From: an uncultured Collinsella sp.
Lineage (GTDB): Bacteria > Actinomycetota > Coriobacteriia > Coriobacteriales > Coriobacteriaceae
NCBI GenBank assembly: GCA_958421275.1
Contig: CATZLI010000001.1
Location: 233,666 to 297,665 of the forward strand
Length of the DNA stretch: 64,000 bases
Direction: 5' to 3'
The notes under the pieces were generated by a model. The model was not told where the DNA came from. It saw only the letters and a program-made list of their open reading frames with translations, and ran no database searches. The position numbers were made by a program, and so were the translations under genes. Shown piece by piece: positions 42,908 through 52,254 of this stretch; within the stretch, counting starts at the first letter, position 1; each line of letters opens with the position of its first letter.

Positions 42908-44824
42908 CTAGGCGCGCTCCTCGATAGCACCGTTTCTATATGCATCGAGCAGCTGACGCAGGTCTTGGATTTGGCTGCGGATCTTGGCGCCAGTATCGGT
43001 GTCGCTCACCATGCGGCGACGGTCCGCTTGGTCAAAACGGTTGGTCTCGCTTTCGATGTCCACGTTGCGCGTAAGTGCCTCGGCAACCGTCGTAAAGGCC
43101 CGGTGCGACTTGAGGCGGCAGCCGCGCGAGCTCGAGATGAGCGTATAGCCGGCGATACCCGTCTTGGGATGGTAAGCGCGGCAGAAGCCGCCATCGATGA
43201 CCAGCAGCTTGCCCTCGGCGCGGATGGGCTGCTCACCCTTGGTGGTTTTAACGGGCGTGTGGCCGTTGATGATGTGTCCGGTCGGCGAACATGCCATGGG
43301 CGCGACGCCAAACTCGCGCATGATGTCATCGCAGACCGAGGGCGACTTGGTAAGCGTAAAGTACGGGTCCATCGGCTCGACCCAGGTGCTCCTATCGGCG
43401 ATATAGGCGCGCTCAAAGGTACGCACTAAGCGTCCGCTGGCGGGTGAATTGAAGCCAATCCACAGGTACCACATCCAGTCGAGGGCGTCGCAGTCGCCCA
43501 CGCGCCAGGCGCGGCGGGCGATGTGGTCGCAAAAATCGAGATAATCGCGGCCAGCGTGCCAGGTGCCCAGACAGTTCATGCTGCTAAAGGTGCCGTCTTC
43601 GTTGAGCGGAACGCAGCCATGGAACAGCAGGTTGCCGTTGGCGACCTTGTACATCGAGCCGTGGGAATAGAGGAAATCGATATGGCGATGCAGGTGATCG
43701 GCGGTGACAAACTCTGACACGAGCTTGTCGATGATGTGCTGCTCCTGAGACGTGAGCGTGTAGGGGTCCGCCGGGTCGACGGTGGGGAAGTCGTTGGTCG
43801 TGAGCGGCCACACGCTGCCGTCGGCGAGCGTGACTGTGCCGGTGTCGTGGTCGATCTTGTCGAGTAACAGGCGGTCGGTCATATCGAACTCGGGGTGGCG
43901 CTGGATAATCTGGCCCTCGAGCTTAAAGAGCAGCACGTTTATGGCCTTGATCAGCGGGGTGATGGACTCACCGGCGGTGTAGGTGGCATCGGCAAAGGCG
44001 ACAAGCTCACGCAGCGAGATGCCGTAGTCGTTCTCCAGGATCTCGTAGTTGTCGTAGCGCAGGTTGTTGCGCAGCACCGTGGCGATGCAGGCGGGCTCAC
44101 CGGCTGCAGCGCCCATCCACAGCAGGTCGTGGTTGCCCCACTGGATGTCGAGTGAATGGTAGGTGAGCAGTCGGTCCATAATCTTGGCCGCGCCGCCGCC
44201 GCGGTCGAAGATGTCGCCCACCAGGTGCAGGTGGTCGACGGCCAGGCGCTTGATGAGCGAGGCGAGCGACTCGATAAAGTCGTCGGCGCTGGCGGTCTCC
44301 AGGATGGACTCCACGATGCGCTCGTGATAGCGCACGCGATAGTTGTTCTCGTCCGGGTGCGTGTGCAACAACTCGTCGATGATGTAGGCGTAGTCGCGCG
44401 GGATGGCCTTACGCACCTTGGAGCGCGTGTAGCGGCTTGAAAGTGAGCGAGCGACCATGATGAGCTGGTCAAGCATCGTCTTGTACCAGGCTGGCGAGTC
44501 CTCGCGCCGGCTGCGGACCAGGTCGATCTTCTCGCGCGGGTAGTAGATGAGCGTGCACAGCTCGCCCTTTTCGTCAAAGGAGAGCGTGTCGCCAAAGATC
44601 TCGTCGACATGCTCGCGCACGACGCCCGAGCAGTTGTTGAGGATGTGCATAAAGGCTTCGTATTCGCCGTGCACGTCACTCATAAAATGCTCAGTGCCTT
44701 TGGGCAGGTTGAGAATGGCCGAGAGATTGATGATCTCGGTAAACGCGGATTGCTCGGTGGGAAATTGTCTCGACAGCAGACGCAGATACTTGAAGTCTTG
44801 CGGGTTGCGATCGAATGCGACCAT
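42908..44824 (-). CDS. fbp: Class III fructose-1,6-bisphosphatase
   Basis: The 638-residue gluconeogenic enzyme is of the Firmicutes-type class III metallophosphatase family. Motifs are MSDVHGEYEAF (about 48-58), HLVGDIFDRGGGAAKIMDRL, IQWGNHDLLWMGAAAG, INGHTPVKTTKGEQPIRAEGKLLVIDGGF, and the calcineurin-like metal residues in these. AAGG upstream supports the ATG at 44824 rather than the open-frame start 15 codons earlier. A palindromic element lies just upstream. Confidence 0.94.
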   Translation of the reverse strand: MVAFDRNPQDFKYLRLLSRQFPTEQSAFTEIINLSAILNLPKGTEHFMSDVHGEYEAFMHILNNCSGVVREHVDEIFGDTLSFDEKGELCTLIYYPREKIDLVRSRREDSPAWYKTMLDQLIMVARSLSSRYTRSKVRKAIPRDYAYIIDELLHTHPDENNYRVRYHERIVESILETASADDFIESLASLIKRLAVDHLHLVGDIFDRGGGAAKIMDRLLTYHSLDIQWGNHDLLWMGAAAGEPACIATVLRNNLRYDNYEILENDYGISLRELVAFADATYTAGESITPLIKAINVLLFKLEGQIIQRHPEFDMTDRLLLDKIDHDTGTVTLADGSVWPLTTNDFPTVDPADPYTLTSQEQHIIDKLVSEFVTADHLHRHIDFLYSHGSMYKVANGNLLFHGCVPLNEDGTFSSMNCLGTWHAGRDYLDFCDHIARRAWRVGDCDALDWMWYLWIGFNSPASGRLVRTFERAYIADRSTWVEPMDPYFTLTKSPSVCDDIMREFGVAPMACSPTGHIINGHTPVKTTKGEQPIRAEGKLLVIDGGFCRAYHPKTGIAGYTLISSSRGCRLKSHRAFTTVAEALTRNVDIESETNRFDQADRRRMVSDTDTGAKIRSQIQDLRQLLDAYRNGAIEERA

Positions 44825-44852
44825 GAAACACCTTCCGATATGGTTGGTAAAA

Positions 44853-44880
44853 CTGATAAACAACGTCAAACGTTTATCAG
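44853..44880. promoter_or_regulatory. Candidate operator upstream of fbp
   Basis: CTGATAAAC (44853-44861) is inverted exactly as GTTTATCAG (44872-44880), 29-56 bases upstream of the fbp start. The left half, CTGATAAACAACGTCA, resembles the repeats in the arginine deiminase promoter region (54249-54264 and 54280-54295). Confidence 0.6.
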
Positions 44881-45044
44881 TATGCGCCGCTTTTGTTTCG
44901 ATTTTGCGCCAGCGGCTGAATTGTCGGCTGAACGGTTTGGTAAATCGATTTAGTTGAGGTAGATATGGCGGTTGGGTGGAGACGACAGAGGGTGTTTTCT
45001 CAGATATTTATGCGTGGGGCCGGTGGAGACGATGGTGGTAAAGA

Positions 45045-45083
45045 TGTTCACTATTTTTGGTTCGATTTGGTAAATAGTGGACA
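45045..45083. promoter_or_regulatory. Candidate operator upstream of degV gene
   Basis: TGTTCACTATTT (45045-45056) is inverted as AAATAGTGGACA (45072-45083), 11 of 12 positions matching, 62-100 bases upstream of the DegV start. Confidence 0.5.
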
Positions 45084-45144
45084 TATGTACCGCATGTAGG
45101 CTCACTGTGCGATAATTTGCGCAGCAATGAGTAAGGAGCCTCAT

Positions 45145-46035
45145 ATGAGTGATTTTGTCCTGACCTGTGAATCCGCCGCCGATCGAACCCGTGAGTTCTT
45201 TGCGTCGCGCAATATCCCTGTCGTGTGTTTTCATTACGAGATCGACGATGTTGTCTATACGGACGATCTGTATCAGTCGATTACGCCGGACGAGTTTTTT
45301 GCCCAGATTGCCGCGGGCGCCATGCCCAAGACGTCTCAGGTGAGCGTGGGTGAGTACGAGGAGTTTTGGGAGCCGTTTGTTGCCGAGGGTAAAGACGTGC
45401 TGCACCTGACGTTGTCGTCGGGTATTTCGGGCACGTATGGATCGGCCTGCGTCGCGGCGCAGATGCTCGCTGATCGCTATCCCCAGGGCGGCAAGGTGCG
45501 CGTCATCGATTCGCTGGGGGCGTCTTCGGGCTTTGGTCTGTTGCTGGAATATGCCGCCGACGTGCGCGATAGCGGGGCTTCACTCGACGAGACGGCTGCC
45601 TGGATCGAGGAGCACAAACTCAACCTGCACCACTGGTTCTTCTCGACCGATCTGTCGAGCTACCTGCGCGGCGGTCGCATTTCGGCCGCGAGCGCGATCA
45701 TTGGCACGGCGCTTAAGATTTGCCCGCTTATGACGGTCGATTGCGAAGGTAAGCTGTCGCCACGTGAGAAAATTCGCACTAAGAAGCGCGCGATTTCCGA
45801 GATGGCTAAGACCATGATGGCACACGTACAGGGCGGTACGGATTATTCGGGTAAGTGCATCATGTCGCACTCGGCGTGCCGCGAGGATGCCGAGGCAGTT
45901 GCGGCGCTGATTGAGGAACAGGTTCCGCAGCTTAAAGGCAAGATTGAGATCAATGACATCGGTACTCTGATTGGCTCGCATACCGGACCTGGTACGGTGG
46001 CGCTCTTCTTTATGGGCGACAAGCGCGTGGATTAA
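45145..46035 (+). CDS. DegV family fatty-acid-binding protein
   Basis: The 296-residue protein has the DegV/FakB fold, which presents bound fatty acids to a FakA kinase. Seen are a CESAADRTREFF start, the TSQVSVGEYEE segment, SSGISGTYGSA loop, LRGGRIS segment and terminal HTGPGTVALFFMG. AAGGAG precedes ATG 45145. No fakA is adjacent. Confidence 0.9.
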   Translation: MSDFVLTCESAADRTREFFASRNIPVVCFHYEIDDVVYTDDLYQSITPDEFFAQIAAGAMPKTSQVSVGEYEEFWEPFVAEGKDVLHLTLSSGISGTYGSACVAAQMLADRYPQGGKVRVIDSLGASSGFGLLLEYAADVRDSGASLDETAAWIEEHKLNLHHWFFSTDLSSYLRGGRISAASAIIGTALKICPLMTVDCEGKLSPREKIRTKKRAISEMAKTMMAHVQGGTDYSGKCIMSHSACREDAEAVAALIEEQVPQLKGKIEINDIGTLIGSHTGPGTVALFFMGDKRVD

Positions 46036-46070
46036 TTTGCCCCATCACGTTGCTGCATGATTGCTCAAAC

Positions 46071-46107
46071 GAAAACGGCCCGTCTCACGTTTGTGGGGCG
46101 GGCCTTG
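46071..46107. terminator. Intrinsic terminator between convergent genes
   Basis: A 12-base stem with two G-T pairs (46077-46088 with 46093-46104, GTTT loop). It ends with a T run on the minus strand (GTTTTCG) and only a weak one on the plus strand. Confidence 0.65.
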
Positions 46108-46116
46108 CTGTTGCGG

Positions 46117-47208
46117 CTAGCGTTTCTTTCCGCGGAAGAAAAAGCCGTGCAGTGACGGCTTGAGGCCGCGATTGGCGCGATGCTCCTCGACGCGCTCGTG
46201 GATCGAAGCGACGCGCTCGATGACTTCGTCGGGAATCGGCACGTCGGGATTCATGTTCTCGACCTGGCTGACTTCGGCGGCGGCGACCTGGTCGATAATG
46301 GGCACATCGTCGCGCGAGATGACAGGTGTGGCGTCTTCCTTCATCTTGCGATAACGCTGCATCATGTCGGCCTGTAGCTGCTGGGCCGAAGGCGGCGTCC
46401 AGATGATGGCGTTGGCGCCGGCGGCGATGGTCTCACGGATGCTCTCGGGCGTCTTGCCGCCCGGCGCGATGAGCGGCAGGTTGGGATAGTGCTCGCGCAG
46501 TTCACGCAGGACCTGGGGCGTGTTTTTGCCGGCGGCGATGTTGAGAATCTTGGCTCCGGCGCGCACTTTGGCATGCGCATCGTCGTCGCAACGTACGACC
46601 GTGGCGATGACGGGGATGTCGGCGATGTTGGTGATGTGCTCGACCATCTCGGCAGTAGCGGGGGAGTTGACCACGCAGCCCGCCGCGCCCTGCATCTCGG
46701 AGACGGCTGCCATCTGCACGGAGCGCTTACCGGTCGTAGTTCCGCCGCCCACGCCTACAAAGACCGGGCACTCGGCGACGGTCAGCAGCGCTTGCGTAAT
46801 GGCGGGCTGCGGCGTGAAAGGGTAGACTGCAAAAACGGCATCGGCGTTGGAGTTGCGGATAACCGCGACATCGGTAGTGTAAATGAGCGACTTGATGCGG
46901 CGGCCGAAGAGCGTGAAGCCGCTGGCCTCCTCGATCTCGTCGGGCATGCGAAGAGCAGCCTTGCGCAGACGTCCGTCGATGGGCAGGGGCTCCATGGGGA
47001 GCAGTCCGTTGGGGGTCACGGCTACCTGGGGCTCGGTGAACTCGTCTGCGAGCTCGACCTCGGAGAAATCGACCGAGGCGACGATGTCCTCGTGAACCTC
47101 GGCGGGTACATCGATGGGAGCTTGGTCGTTTGCCGCGGCAGGCGTGTCGAAGGAGCTGGTGCCGACGAAGGCGTCGACGCGCTCATTTAGATCGTTGAGG
47201 GTATCCAT
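46117..47208 (-). CDS. KDPG-aldolase-like TIM-barrel protein, function unassigned
   Basis: The 363-residue protein has an acidic disordered N-terminus (1-75) and a basic tail (FFFRGKKR). The central part (about 100-290) resembles KDPG/KHG aldolases: VFVGVGGGTTTGKRSVQMAAVSEMQGAAG, then VIATVVRCDDDAHAKVRAGAKILNIAAGKN and LIAPGGKTPESIRETIAAGANAIIW. The Schiff-base lysine could not be placed with confidence. It is therefore only assigned to the fold. The ATG at 47208 has a weak ribosome site. Confidence 0.55.
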   Translation of the reverse strand: MDTLNDLNERVDAFVGTSSFDTPAAANDQAPIDVPAEVHEDIVASVDFSEVELADEFTEPQVAVTPNGLLPMEPLPIDGRLRKAALRMPDEIEEASGFTLFGRRIKSLIYTTDVAVIRNSNADAVFAVYPFTPQPAITQALLTVAECPVFVGVGGGTTTGKRSVQMAAVSEMQGAAGCVVNSPATAEMVEHITNIADIPVIATVVRCDDDAHAKVRAGAKILNIAAGKNTPQVLRELREHYPNLPLIAPGGKTPESIRETIAAGANAIIWTPPSAQQLQADMMQRYRKMKEDATPVISRDDVPIIDQVAAAEVSQVENMNPDVPIPDEVIERVASIHERVEEHRANRGLKPSLHGFFFRGKKR

Positions 47209-47399
47209 GGAGACTCGATTCTATGTGATGACGGCCGGCGCGATGCAGCCGGAATTGCGAATGCTAAATCGTTTGACGAGTTGATTTTTCCCCGCCGCGC
47301 CATCCGTTAGACCGAAGGGCAGGCGAACGTGAAGGAGCTGTGGTGGCGGGGATCGAGGTGCTATCTTGAAAGTCCCGTTTAAAAGAGAGGTGACGCGGT

Positions 47400-47570
47400 A
47401 TGGAATTGACAGCAATGTTTGGCTCGATTGGCCTGTGTGTGGGCGCAATCGTTGCCGCCGCGGTCATCTACTTTGTGGTCACGGCCATTAAGGGCAAAAG
47501 GGCCGAACGCAAGGAGCGCGCGATGCTTAAACAGCATCGCGACCAGCAGGGCAAACGCGCACAGAGATAG
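47400..47570 (+). CDS. Small single-span membrane peptide
   Basis: This 56-residue frame starts MELTAMFGSIGLCVGAIVAA and has a membrane helix (about 8-30) followed by a basic, Lys/Arg/Gln-rich cytoplasmic tail. GAGAGGTG lies 8 bases before the ATG, and the frame has codon use like its neighbours. It lies between the divergent aldolase-like gene and the convergent methyltransferase gene. Function is unknown. Confidence 0.7.
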   Translation: MELTAMFGSIGLCVGAIVAAAVIYFVVTAIKGKRAERKERAMLKQHRDQQGKRAQR

Positions 47571-47594
47571 CTTGTTGAGTTTTTGATCCGTGCG

Positions 47595-48698
47595 CTAGCT
47601 GCGTTTTCGGATCAGGGCAATGTAGAAGCCCTCAAAGTCGCGGCTAGGCGGAATGGTGAGCGTGCCGGGCAGGCCGTTGGCGATGGCCGACACCTGACCG
47701 GCGGCAATGGCTTCGGTCAGAGCGTTGGACTCGATGCGCGGCTCCTCACCAGCTTCCTGGGTGCGTCGTGCTTCACTTTCGCTTGGCGTGCCGTCGAGGG
47801 GGATGAGCTCGCAGTCCATATGCTTGTCGAGGGCCTCTTGCAGGGCGTCCTCGTTTTCCTGCGGCAAAATCGAACAGGTCGAATAGACGAGCGTGCCGCC
47901 CGGTTTGAGGGCACCCATGGCGCGGTCCAGAAGTGCTCGCTGCGAGCGGGCGCACTTGCTCAGCAACTGCTCGGTGAGGCCGCGCAGGCTTTTCTCGTTG
48001 CCACTGATGACGGTGCCCGTGCCGGTGCAGGGAGCGTCGAGCAGGATGCGGTCAAAGCGGAAGAACTCGTCGAGCTCGCGTGCGTCGATGCGCATGACGG
48101 GCACGTTTTTGGCACCTTGGCGGTGGAGGTTGGACTCAAGCTTTTCGGCGCGGGGAATGCTCATCTCGCAGGCCGTGAGGTGTGCCTGGCCCTGGGTGAG
48201 GGCGGCGATCTGCGTCGTCTTGCCGCCGGGGGCTGCGCACATGTCCAAGATGTCCTCGCCGGCCTGAGCGCCTAATACCAAAGGCGGCATCATGGATGAC
48301 AGGCTCTGCAGGTAGATCTTGCCGTCGCGGTAGATGTCGAGGTCCCACAGATCGGAAACCTGGGCCTCGGGCAGGATAAAGGCGTCTGGGTACCAGGCGA
48401 CGGGGTTGTGGGCGATGCCGGCTGCATCGAGCGCCGCAGCGATGTCCTCGGCGGTCGCCTTGAGCGTGTTGGCGCGCAGCGTGACCGGGCGTGCGGCTGC
48501 GGCACCGAAGCCCTCGATCATGAGGTAAGCATCGGCGGGCGCATAGGCGCCGGCGACCGTGTCGACCATAAAGCGCGGCAGGTCGGCGGCGCAGGGAAGG
48601 GCGGCAAGCTGGTCGGAAAGCTCGGTAGCAGCAAACTGCCTGAGCTTGAGCTCGGCCTTGACCTGCTTTTTCTGCTTACGACGACGCGGCTTGGACAT
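47595..48698 (-). CDS. RsmB/NOP family RNA m5C methyltransferase
   Basis: The 367-residue protein has a basic N-terminus (SKPRRRKQKKQ), a NusB-less small domain and the SAM-dependent NSUN domain. Motif I is ILDMCAAPGGKTTQIAAL (about 149-166), motif IV is DAPCTGTGTV and motif VI is YSTCSILPQENE, so both catalytic cysteines are present. It would methylate cytosine C5 in rRNA, in the RsmF/RsmB group; the exact target is not evident. Confidence 0.9.
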   Translation of the reverse strand: MSKPRRRKQKKQVKAELKLRQFAATELSDQLAALPCAADLPRFMVDTVAGAYAPADAYLMIEGFGAAAARPVTLRANTLKATAEDIAAALDAAGIAHNPVAWYPDAFILPEAQVSDLWDLDIYRDGKIYLQSLSSMMPPLVLGAQAGEDILDMCAAPGGKTTQIAALTQGQAHLTACEMSIPRAEKLESNLHRQGAKNVPVMRIDARELDEFFRFDRILLDAPCTGTGTVISGNEKSLRGLTEQLLSKCARSQRALLDRAMGALKPGGTLVYSTCSILPQENEDALQEALDKHMDCELIPLDGTPSESEARRTQEAGEEPRIESNALTEAIAAGQVSAIANGLPGTLTIPPSRDFEGFYIALIRKRS

Positions 48699-48757
48699 CC
48701 GTCTTTCCTTCCCGTCCCAAATTGACTACTTTCCGGGCACGCCGCTGCTGGCGCGCT

Positions 48758-50908
48758 TTAGTACTGGCTCTCGTGCTTGCTAAAGAAGTCGAAGCGCGGG
48801 GGCAGCGGCTTTACGCGGTGCTCGCCGGGCTTCTCGCCCAGGCTCTCCACAAACTCGTCCGTGGAGGCAAAGATGTTATCCCAGCTAAAGAAGGCGACCG
48901 GATCGACGTCGAAGTATTCGCAGATGAGCTCGCAGCCGGCCGGCACAATACCGTGCATGAGCACGGTCGCCACGCGCAGCTCGGTAAAGGCGTCGACGAG
49001 GGCCTGCGTCATTGCGACGTTGGCTGGCTCACCCTCGAGCTTGTTGGCGGCCTTGGAGGCGTCGCTCCAGCGCTTGTTGGCGGCGCGCAGGTAGTCGTCG
49101 CACACGGCAAGCGCGCGGTGCGTCTCGAACTTGTACATGGCCTGCTCAAAGGCGAGGGTTGCCTGTTGGGCGGCTTCGACCACGGTGTCAGAAGCGGCAC
49201 CGGCGGGGATGCAGCCGTTGCGGTAGGGGCTCTCGTCGCCTTCCTTGACGGCGACGCCGTAGAAGCAGCTGCGGGCCAGGCGGTTGAACACGCCGGTCAG
49301 CAGCGCGCTCTCCTTAAGGGCCGGGTCGATAACGCGCTTGTCGTCGCAGGCGCGCACCTCGTTGCCGTCCTTGTCCTTGCCGGTCACACGCGTGTCGTAT
49401 GCCTTAGGGCTAAAGCTTACCGGCTTCTCGGACAGGCCGAGCGACAGCCAGTGCGCGCGCATCTGCTCGCAGGTGTAGTGGTTGAGCAGGTCGTCTGCCG
49501 GCGGGGGAGGCGTCTGCGAGGACGAGCTGGCCTTTTTGCCCATGTAGAGCAGGTGGTAGCAGGCGCTGACGGTGCTCTGCGTGAGGTCCCAACCCAGGGC
49601 CTCCCACATGGCGGTCTGCGCGATGCAGTAGAAGTAGATGTTGTCCTGACCGATAAACTGGTAGATCTGTGCGTCGTCCGAGCACCACCAGTCGCGCCAG
49701 TCGAGCGAGCTGTGCTGGTAGGTGGGCGCGGGCACCTGCGTGGAGTCGGCAGCGGGCTCGCCCATGAGGGCGGCATCCTGGGCGGCGACGCCCTCGGTCA
49801 CGCCGGCGGCTTTGGCATCGCGTGCGAGCACGGTACGCGTATAGCTGATGGGCGCCCACAGGCTCTCGGGCCAGCACCAGCAGGTGACGTCGGAGACGCC
49901 ATCGACCTCGGGCACCGGAACACCCCAGTCGATGTTGCCGGTGATGCGGAAGGGCACGAGCGCCTTGCCGCTGCGGAAGCGCACGCCACCGTTGGCGAGC
50001 ACTGCGTGGGCATCGTCGCGCTCCTTCCAGCTGGGGAAGGTGACGGTAAAGCTGCTCTTGTTGCCCTCGGGCTCCAGCACGGTGTGCTCAGGAAGCTGAT
50101 CCTCGACGGCATCGAAGGCCTCGCGGAACTTGTTCTGGATGTAGAGCTGAGCCGGCAGCAGCCACTCCTCCATGGTCTTGGAGACCACGGAGCGAACCTG
50201 CGGGTTCTGGGCGAGCTTGGCGGTATAGGTCTTCATAAAGTTGAGGTAGGCCGGCAGGTCGAAGTAGAGGTTGTCGACCGGGCGCAGCTCGGGCACCTCG
50301 CCGGTGAGCTGGCTCTTGGGCGCGATGAGCTCCTCGGGCTCAAACTGGTGGCCCAGATCGCACTCGTCGGCATAAGCCTTCTCGGACTTGCAGCCCTGGA
50401 TGGGGCAGCGGCCGATCACCTGACGGCCGTTGAGGAACGTGCCGGCCTTGGCATCGTAGAACTGCAGCGTGGAGCGCTTGGAGATGGTGCCCTGCTCGTG
50501 CAGGCGCTTGATAATCTCGGCGGTCACCTCGTTGTGAATCTGCGCAGCCGGCTCAAGGCCCGAGCCGCCGTAGATGTCGCAGCTGATGTTGTAGTTGTTG
50601 AGGGTCGCGGCCTGGCGGGAGTGATTGGACTCGACATACTCGCTAATGGACTTGTCGTAGCCCTCGTTCTCCTTGAGCTTGCGGTAGCTCTCCATGATGG
50701 GCGAGCCATAGCAGTCGGTGCCCGAGGTGAAGATGACGTTCTCGCGGCCCAGGCGGTCGCGCAGGAAGCGGGCGAAGAAGTCGGCAGGGACAAAGACGCC
50801 GCCAACGTGGCCAAAGTGAAGGCCCTTGTTGCCGTAGGGCTCGCCGGCGGTAACGATGGCGCGGCGAGGCCAGCTGGGACGGTCGTTCATGGAGTATTTG
50901 GATGCCAT
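48758..50908 (-). CDS. Divergent class I aminoacyl-tRNA synthetase-like protein (MetRS-related)
   Basis: The 716-residue protein aligns in order with MetRS: the HIGH region is PYGNKGLHFGHVGG (HFGH), then FTSGTDCYGS, a metal-binding insertion with CPIQGCKSEKAYADECDLGHQF, and NIYFYCIAQTAMWEALG. KMSKS is not kept: the place reads YMGKKASSSSQTPPPP. Extra segments occur in the middle. The C-terminal anticodon-binding helices appear present. It may be a specialised or inactive MetRS paralogue, although it could also be the housekeeping enzyme with unusual motifs. GAAGGAG precedes the ATG at 50908. Confidence 0.7.
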   Translation of the reverse strand: MASKYSMNDRPSWPRRAIVTAGEPYGNKGLHFGHVGGVFVPADFFARFLRDRLGRENVIFTSGTDCYGSPIMESYRKLKENEGYDKSISEYVESNHSRQAATLNNYNISCDIYGGSGLEPAAQIHNEVTAEIIKRLHEQGTISKRSTLQFYDAKAGTFLNGRQVIGRCPIQGCKSEKAYADECDLGHQFEPEELIAPKSQLTGEVPELRPVDNLYFDLPAYLNFMKTYTAKLAQNPQVRSVVSKTMEEWLLPAQLYIQNKFREAFDAVEDQLPEHTVLEPEGNKSSFTVTFPSWKERDDAHAVLANGGVRFRSGKALVPFRITGNIDWGVPVPEVDGVSDVTCWCWPESLWAPISYTRTVLARDAKAAGVTEGVAAQDAALMGEPAADSTQVPAPTYQHSSLDWRDWWCSDDAQIYQFIGQDNIYFYCIAQTAMWEALGWDLTQSTVSACYHLLYMGKKASSSSQTPPPPADDLLNHYTCEQMRAHWLSLGLSEKPVSFSPKAYDTRVTGKDKDGNEVRACDDKRVIDPALKESALLTGVFNRLARSCFYGVAVKEGDESPYRNGCIPAGAASDTVVEAAQQATLAFEQAMYKFETHRALAVCDDYLRAANKRWSDASKAANKLEGEPANVAMTQALVDAFTELRVATVLMHGIVPAGCELICEYFDVDPVAFFSWDNIFASTDEFVESLGEKPGEHRVKPLPPRFDFFSKHESQY

Positions 50909-51040
50909 GGGACTCCTTCGCATATGTTGAGGGCGCGGCCGGGCGCGGGGCTCGGCGGCGCGGTGGTCAATTCGTGCATATCGTTCGACATTATCGCACA
51001 TGCGGGCGGGTGCGTGGCAGGGGCGCTATCCTAAGATGCT

Positions 51041-51607
51041 ATGAATGAGATTTCCAACATACATGCGTTTGAGGACGAGGATTTTCTGCACGCTTGCTTC
51101 GTGTGGGGGATGGTCGTAGTCGGCGTGTTTGCCGTGTGCCTGGTGCCGGTGTTTATGCTGCTGGGCGGGCCTGCAGACTTGGATGCGGCTGACGCGGGCG
51201 GCTGGATGGCTGTCGTGGGCTGGATAGTCGGCTTGGCTGCGATCTCAATGGCGTCGTTCGCCGTGCACGAGCTGGTGCACGGTGTGTTTTTTAAGCTGCT
51301 GGCGCCTGCGGGCGCGAAGGTGACCTTTGGGGCGAATCGCGAGACGGCGATGATCTATGCCTGCGCCGAGGGGATTGTGTATTCGCGCCGGCGGTATATG
51401 GCGATTTGCCTGGCGCCGACGGTTGTTGTGACGACAGCGTTTGCCCTGGGGTTTGCGTTTTCGGGCTATCCGCTGCTGTGCTATCTGGCGACCGGCTTGC
51501 ATTTGTCGGGCTGTGTAGGCGACTGGTATTACGTGCGGACCATTTTGCGCGACCGCCGCATTGTCGCCTGCGAAGATACGTCCTTTGGCGTGCGCTTTTT
51601 TGGGTGA
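51041..51607 (+). CDS. DUF3267 membrane protein with HExxH motif
   Basis: The 188-residue protein has about four transmembrane segments and the DUF3267 signature MASFAVHELVHGVFFKLLAP, with zinc-metalloprotease-like HELVH (about 75-79). It resembles putative intramembrane metalloproteases. A TATCCT -10-like sequence ends 8 bases before the ATG and no ribosome site is visible, so the mRNA may be leaderless. It lies 10 bases upstream of queH. Confidence 0.78.
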   Translation: MNEISNIHAFEDEDFLHACFVWGMVVVGVFAVCLVPVFMLLGGPADLDAADAGGWMAVVGWIVGLAAISMASFAVHELVHGVFFKLLAPAGAKVTFGANRETAMIYACAEGIVYSRRRYMAICLAPTVVVTTAFALGFAFSGYPLLCYLATGLHLSGCVGDWYYVRTILRDRRIVACEDTSFGVRFFG

Positions 51608-51617
51608 GGAGATGTCG

Positions 51618-52193
51618 ATGAAGCCGTTGTTGCTGCATGCGTGCTGTGCACCATGCTCGCTTGAGCCGGTTCGCCTGCTGCGCGAGGAGGGGTTTGAGCC
51701 CACGATTTGCTGGACCAACCCCAATATTCAACCGCGCGATGAATGGCAGCGCCGCTTGGACGAGCTGCGCCGGTGGTGTGCCGATGGCGACATCGAGCTT
51801 ATCGAGGCGGGGGAGGACCGGAAGCGCTGGGAGGCCGGCGTGGCCCCGCTGGGAGCCGACCGAGCCCGTCGCTGTCGCGCGTGCTATGCCCTGCGTCTGG
51901 CCGAGGCGTGCCGTGTGGCCCAGGAGCGCGGGTTTGAGTTTGTGGGCACGACGCTCGTCGTCTCGCCGTATCAGTTGTTCGAAACCTGCAATGATGTGTT
52001 GGAGCGTCTGGCTGCCGCCCGCGGTCTCACTCCGGTGATTCGTGATTTTCGTCCGTATTACCCCGAGGCCACGCGTCGTTCGCGCGAGCTGGGCATGTAT
52101 CGGCAGAACTACTGCGGCTGCCGATTCTCGGCCGTCGAGGCGGCCATGGACCGCGCCCGCATCCGCGACGAGCGCAAAGCGTCCAAAAAGTAG
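51618..52193 (+). CDS. queH: Epoxyqueuosine reductase QueH
   Basis: The 191-residue protein is the non-cobalamin QueH (DUF208) enzyme that converts epoxyqueuosine to queuosine in tRNA. Conserved cysteines are in HACCAPCSLEPV, CRACYALRLAEA and YCGCRFS near the C-terminus, expected to bind iron-sulphur and iron. GAGGAG precedes ATG 51618; an in-frame ATG two codons earlier is less well placed. queA, which acts just before in the pathway, is at 58310-59521. Confidence 0.9.
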   Translation: MKPLLLHACCAPCSLEPVRLLREEGFEPTICWTNPNIQPRDEWQRRLDELRRWCADGDIELIEAGEDRKRWEAGVAPLGADRARRCRACYALRLAEACRVAQERGFEFVGTTLVVSPYQLFETCNDVLERLAAARGLTPVIRDFRPYYPEATRRSRELGMYRQNYCGCRFSAVEAAMDRARIRDERKASKK

Positions 52194-52254
52194 TTCATTT
52201 TGGGCTGGGGCTTTGAGCTGTCTGTGCGGTACGGTCGTTTTTGGGAAAGTCGAT

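Larger units (their letters stand above)
44825..45144. other. Divergent promoter region of fbp and degV genes
   Basis: No gene is seen. Two clear palindromes (44853-44880 and 45045-45083), listed separately, probably serve the fbp and DegV promoters. Confidence 0.6.
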
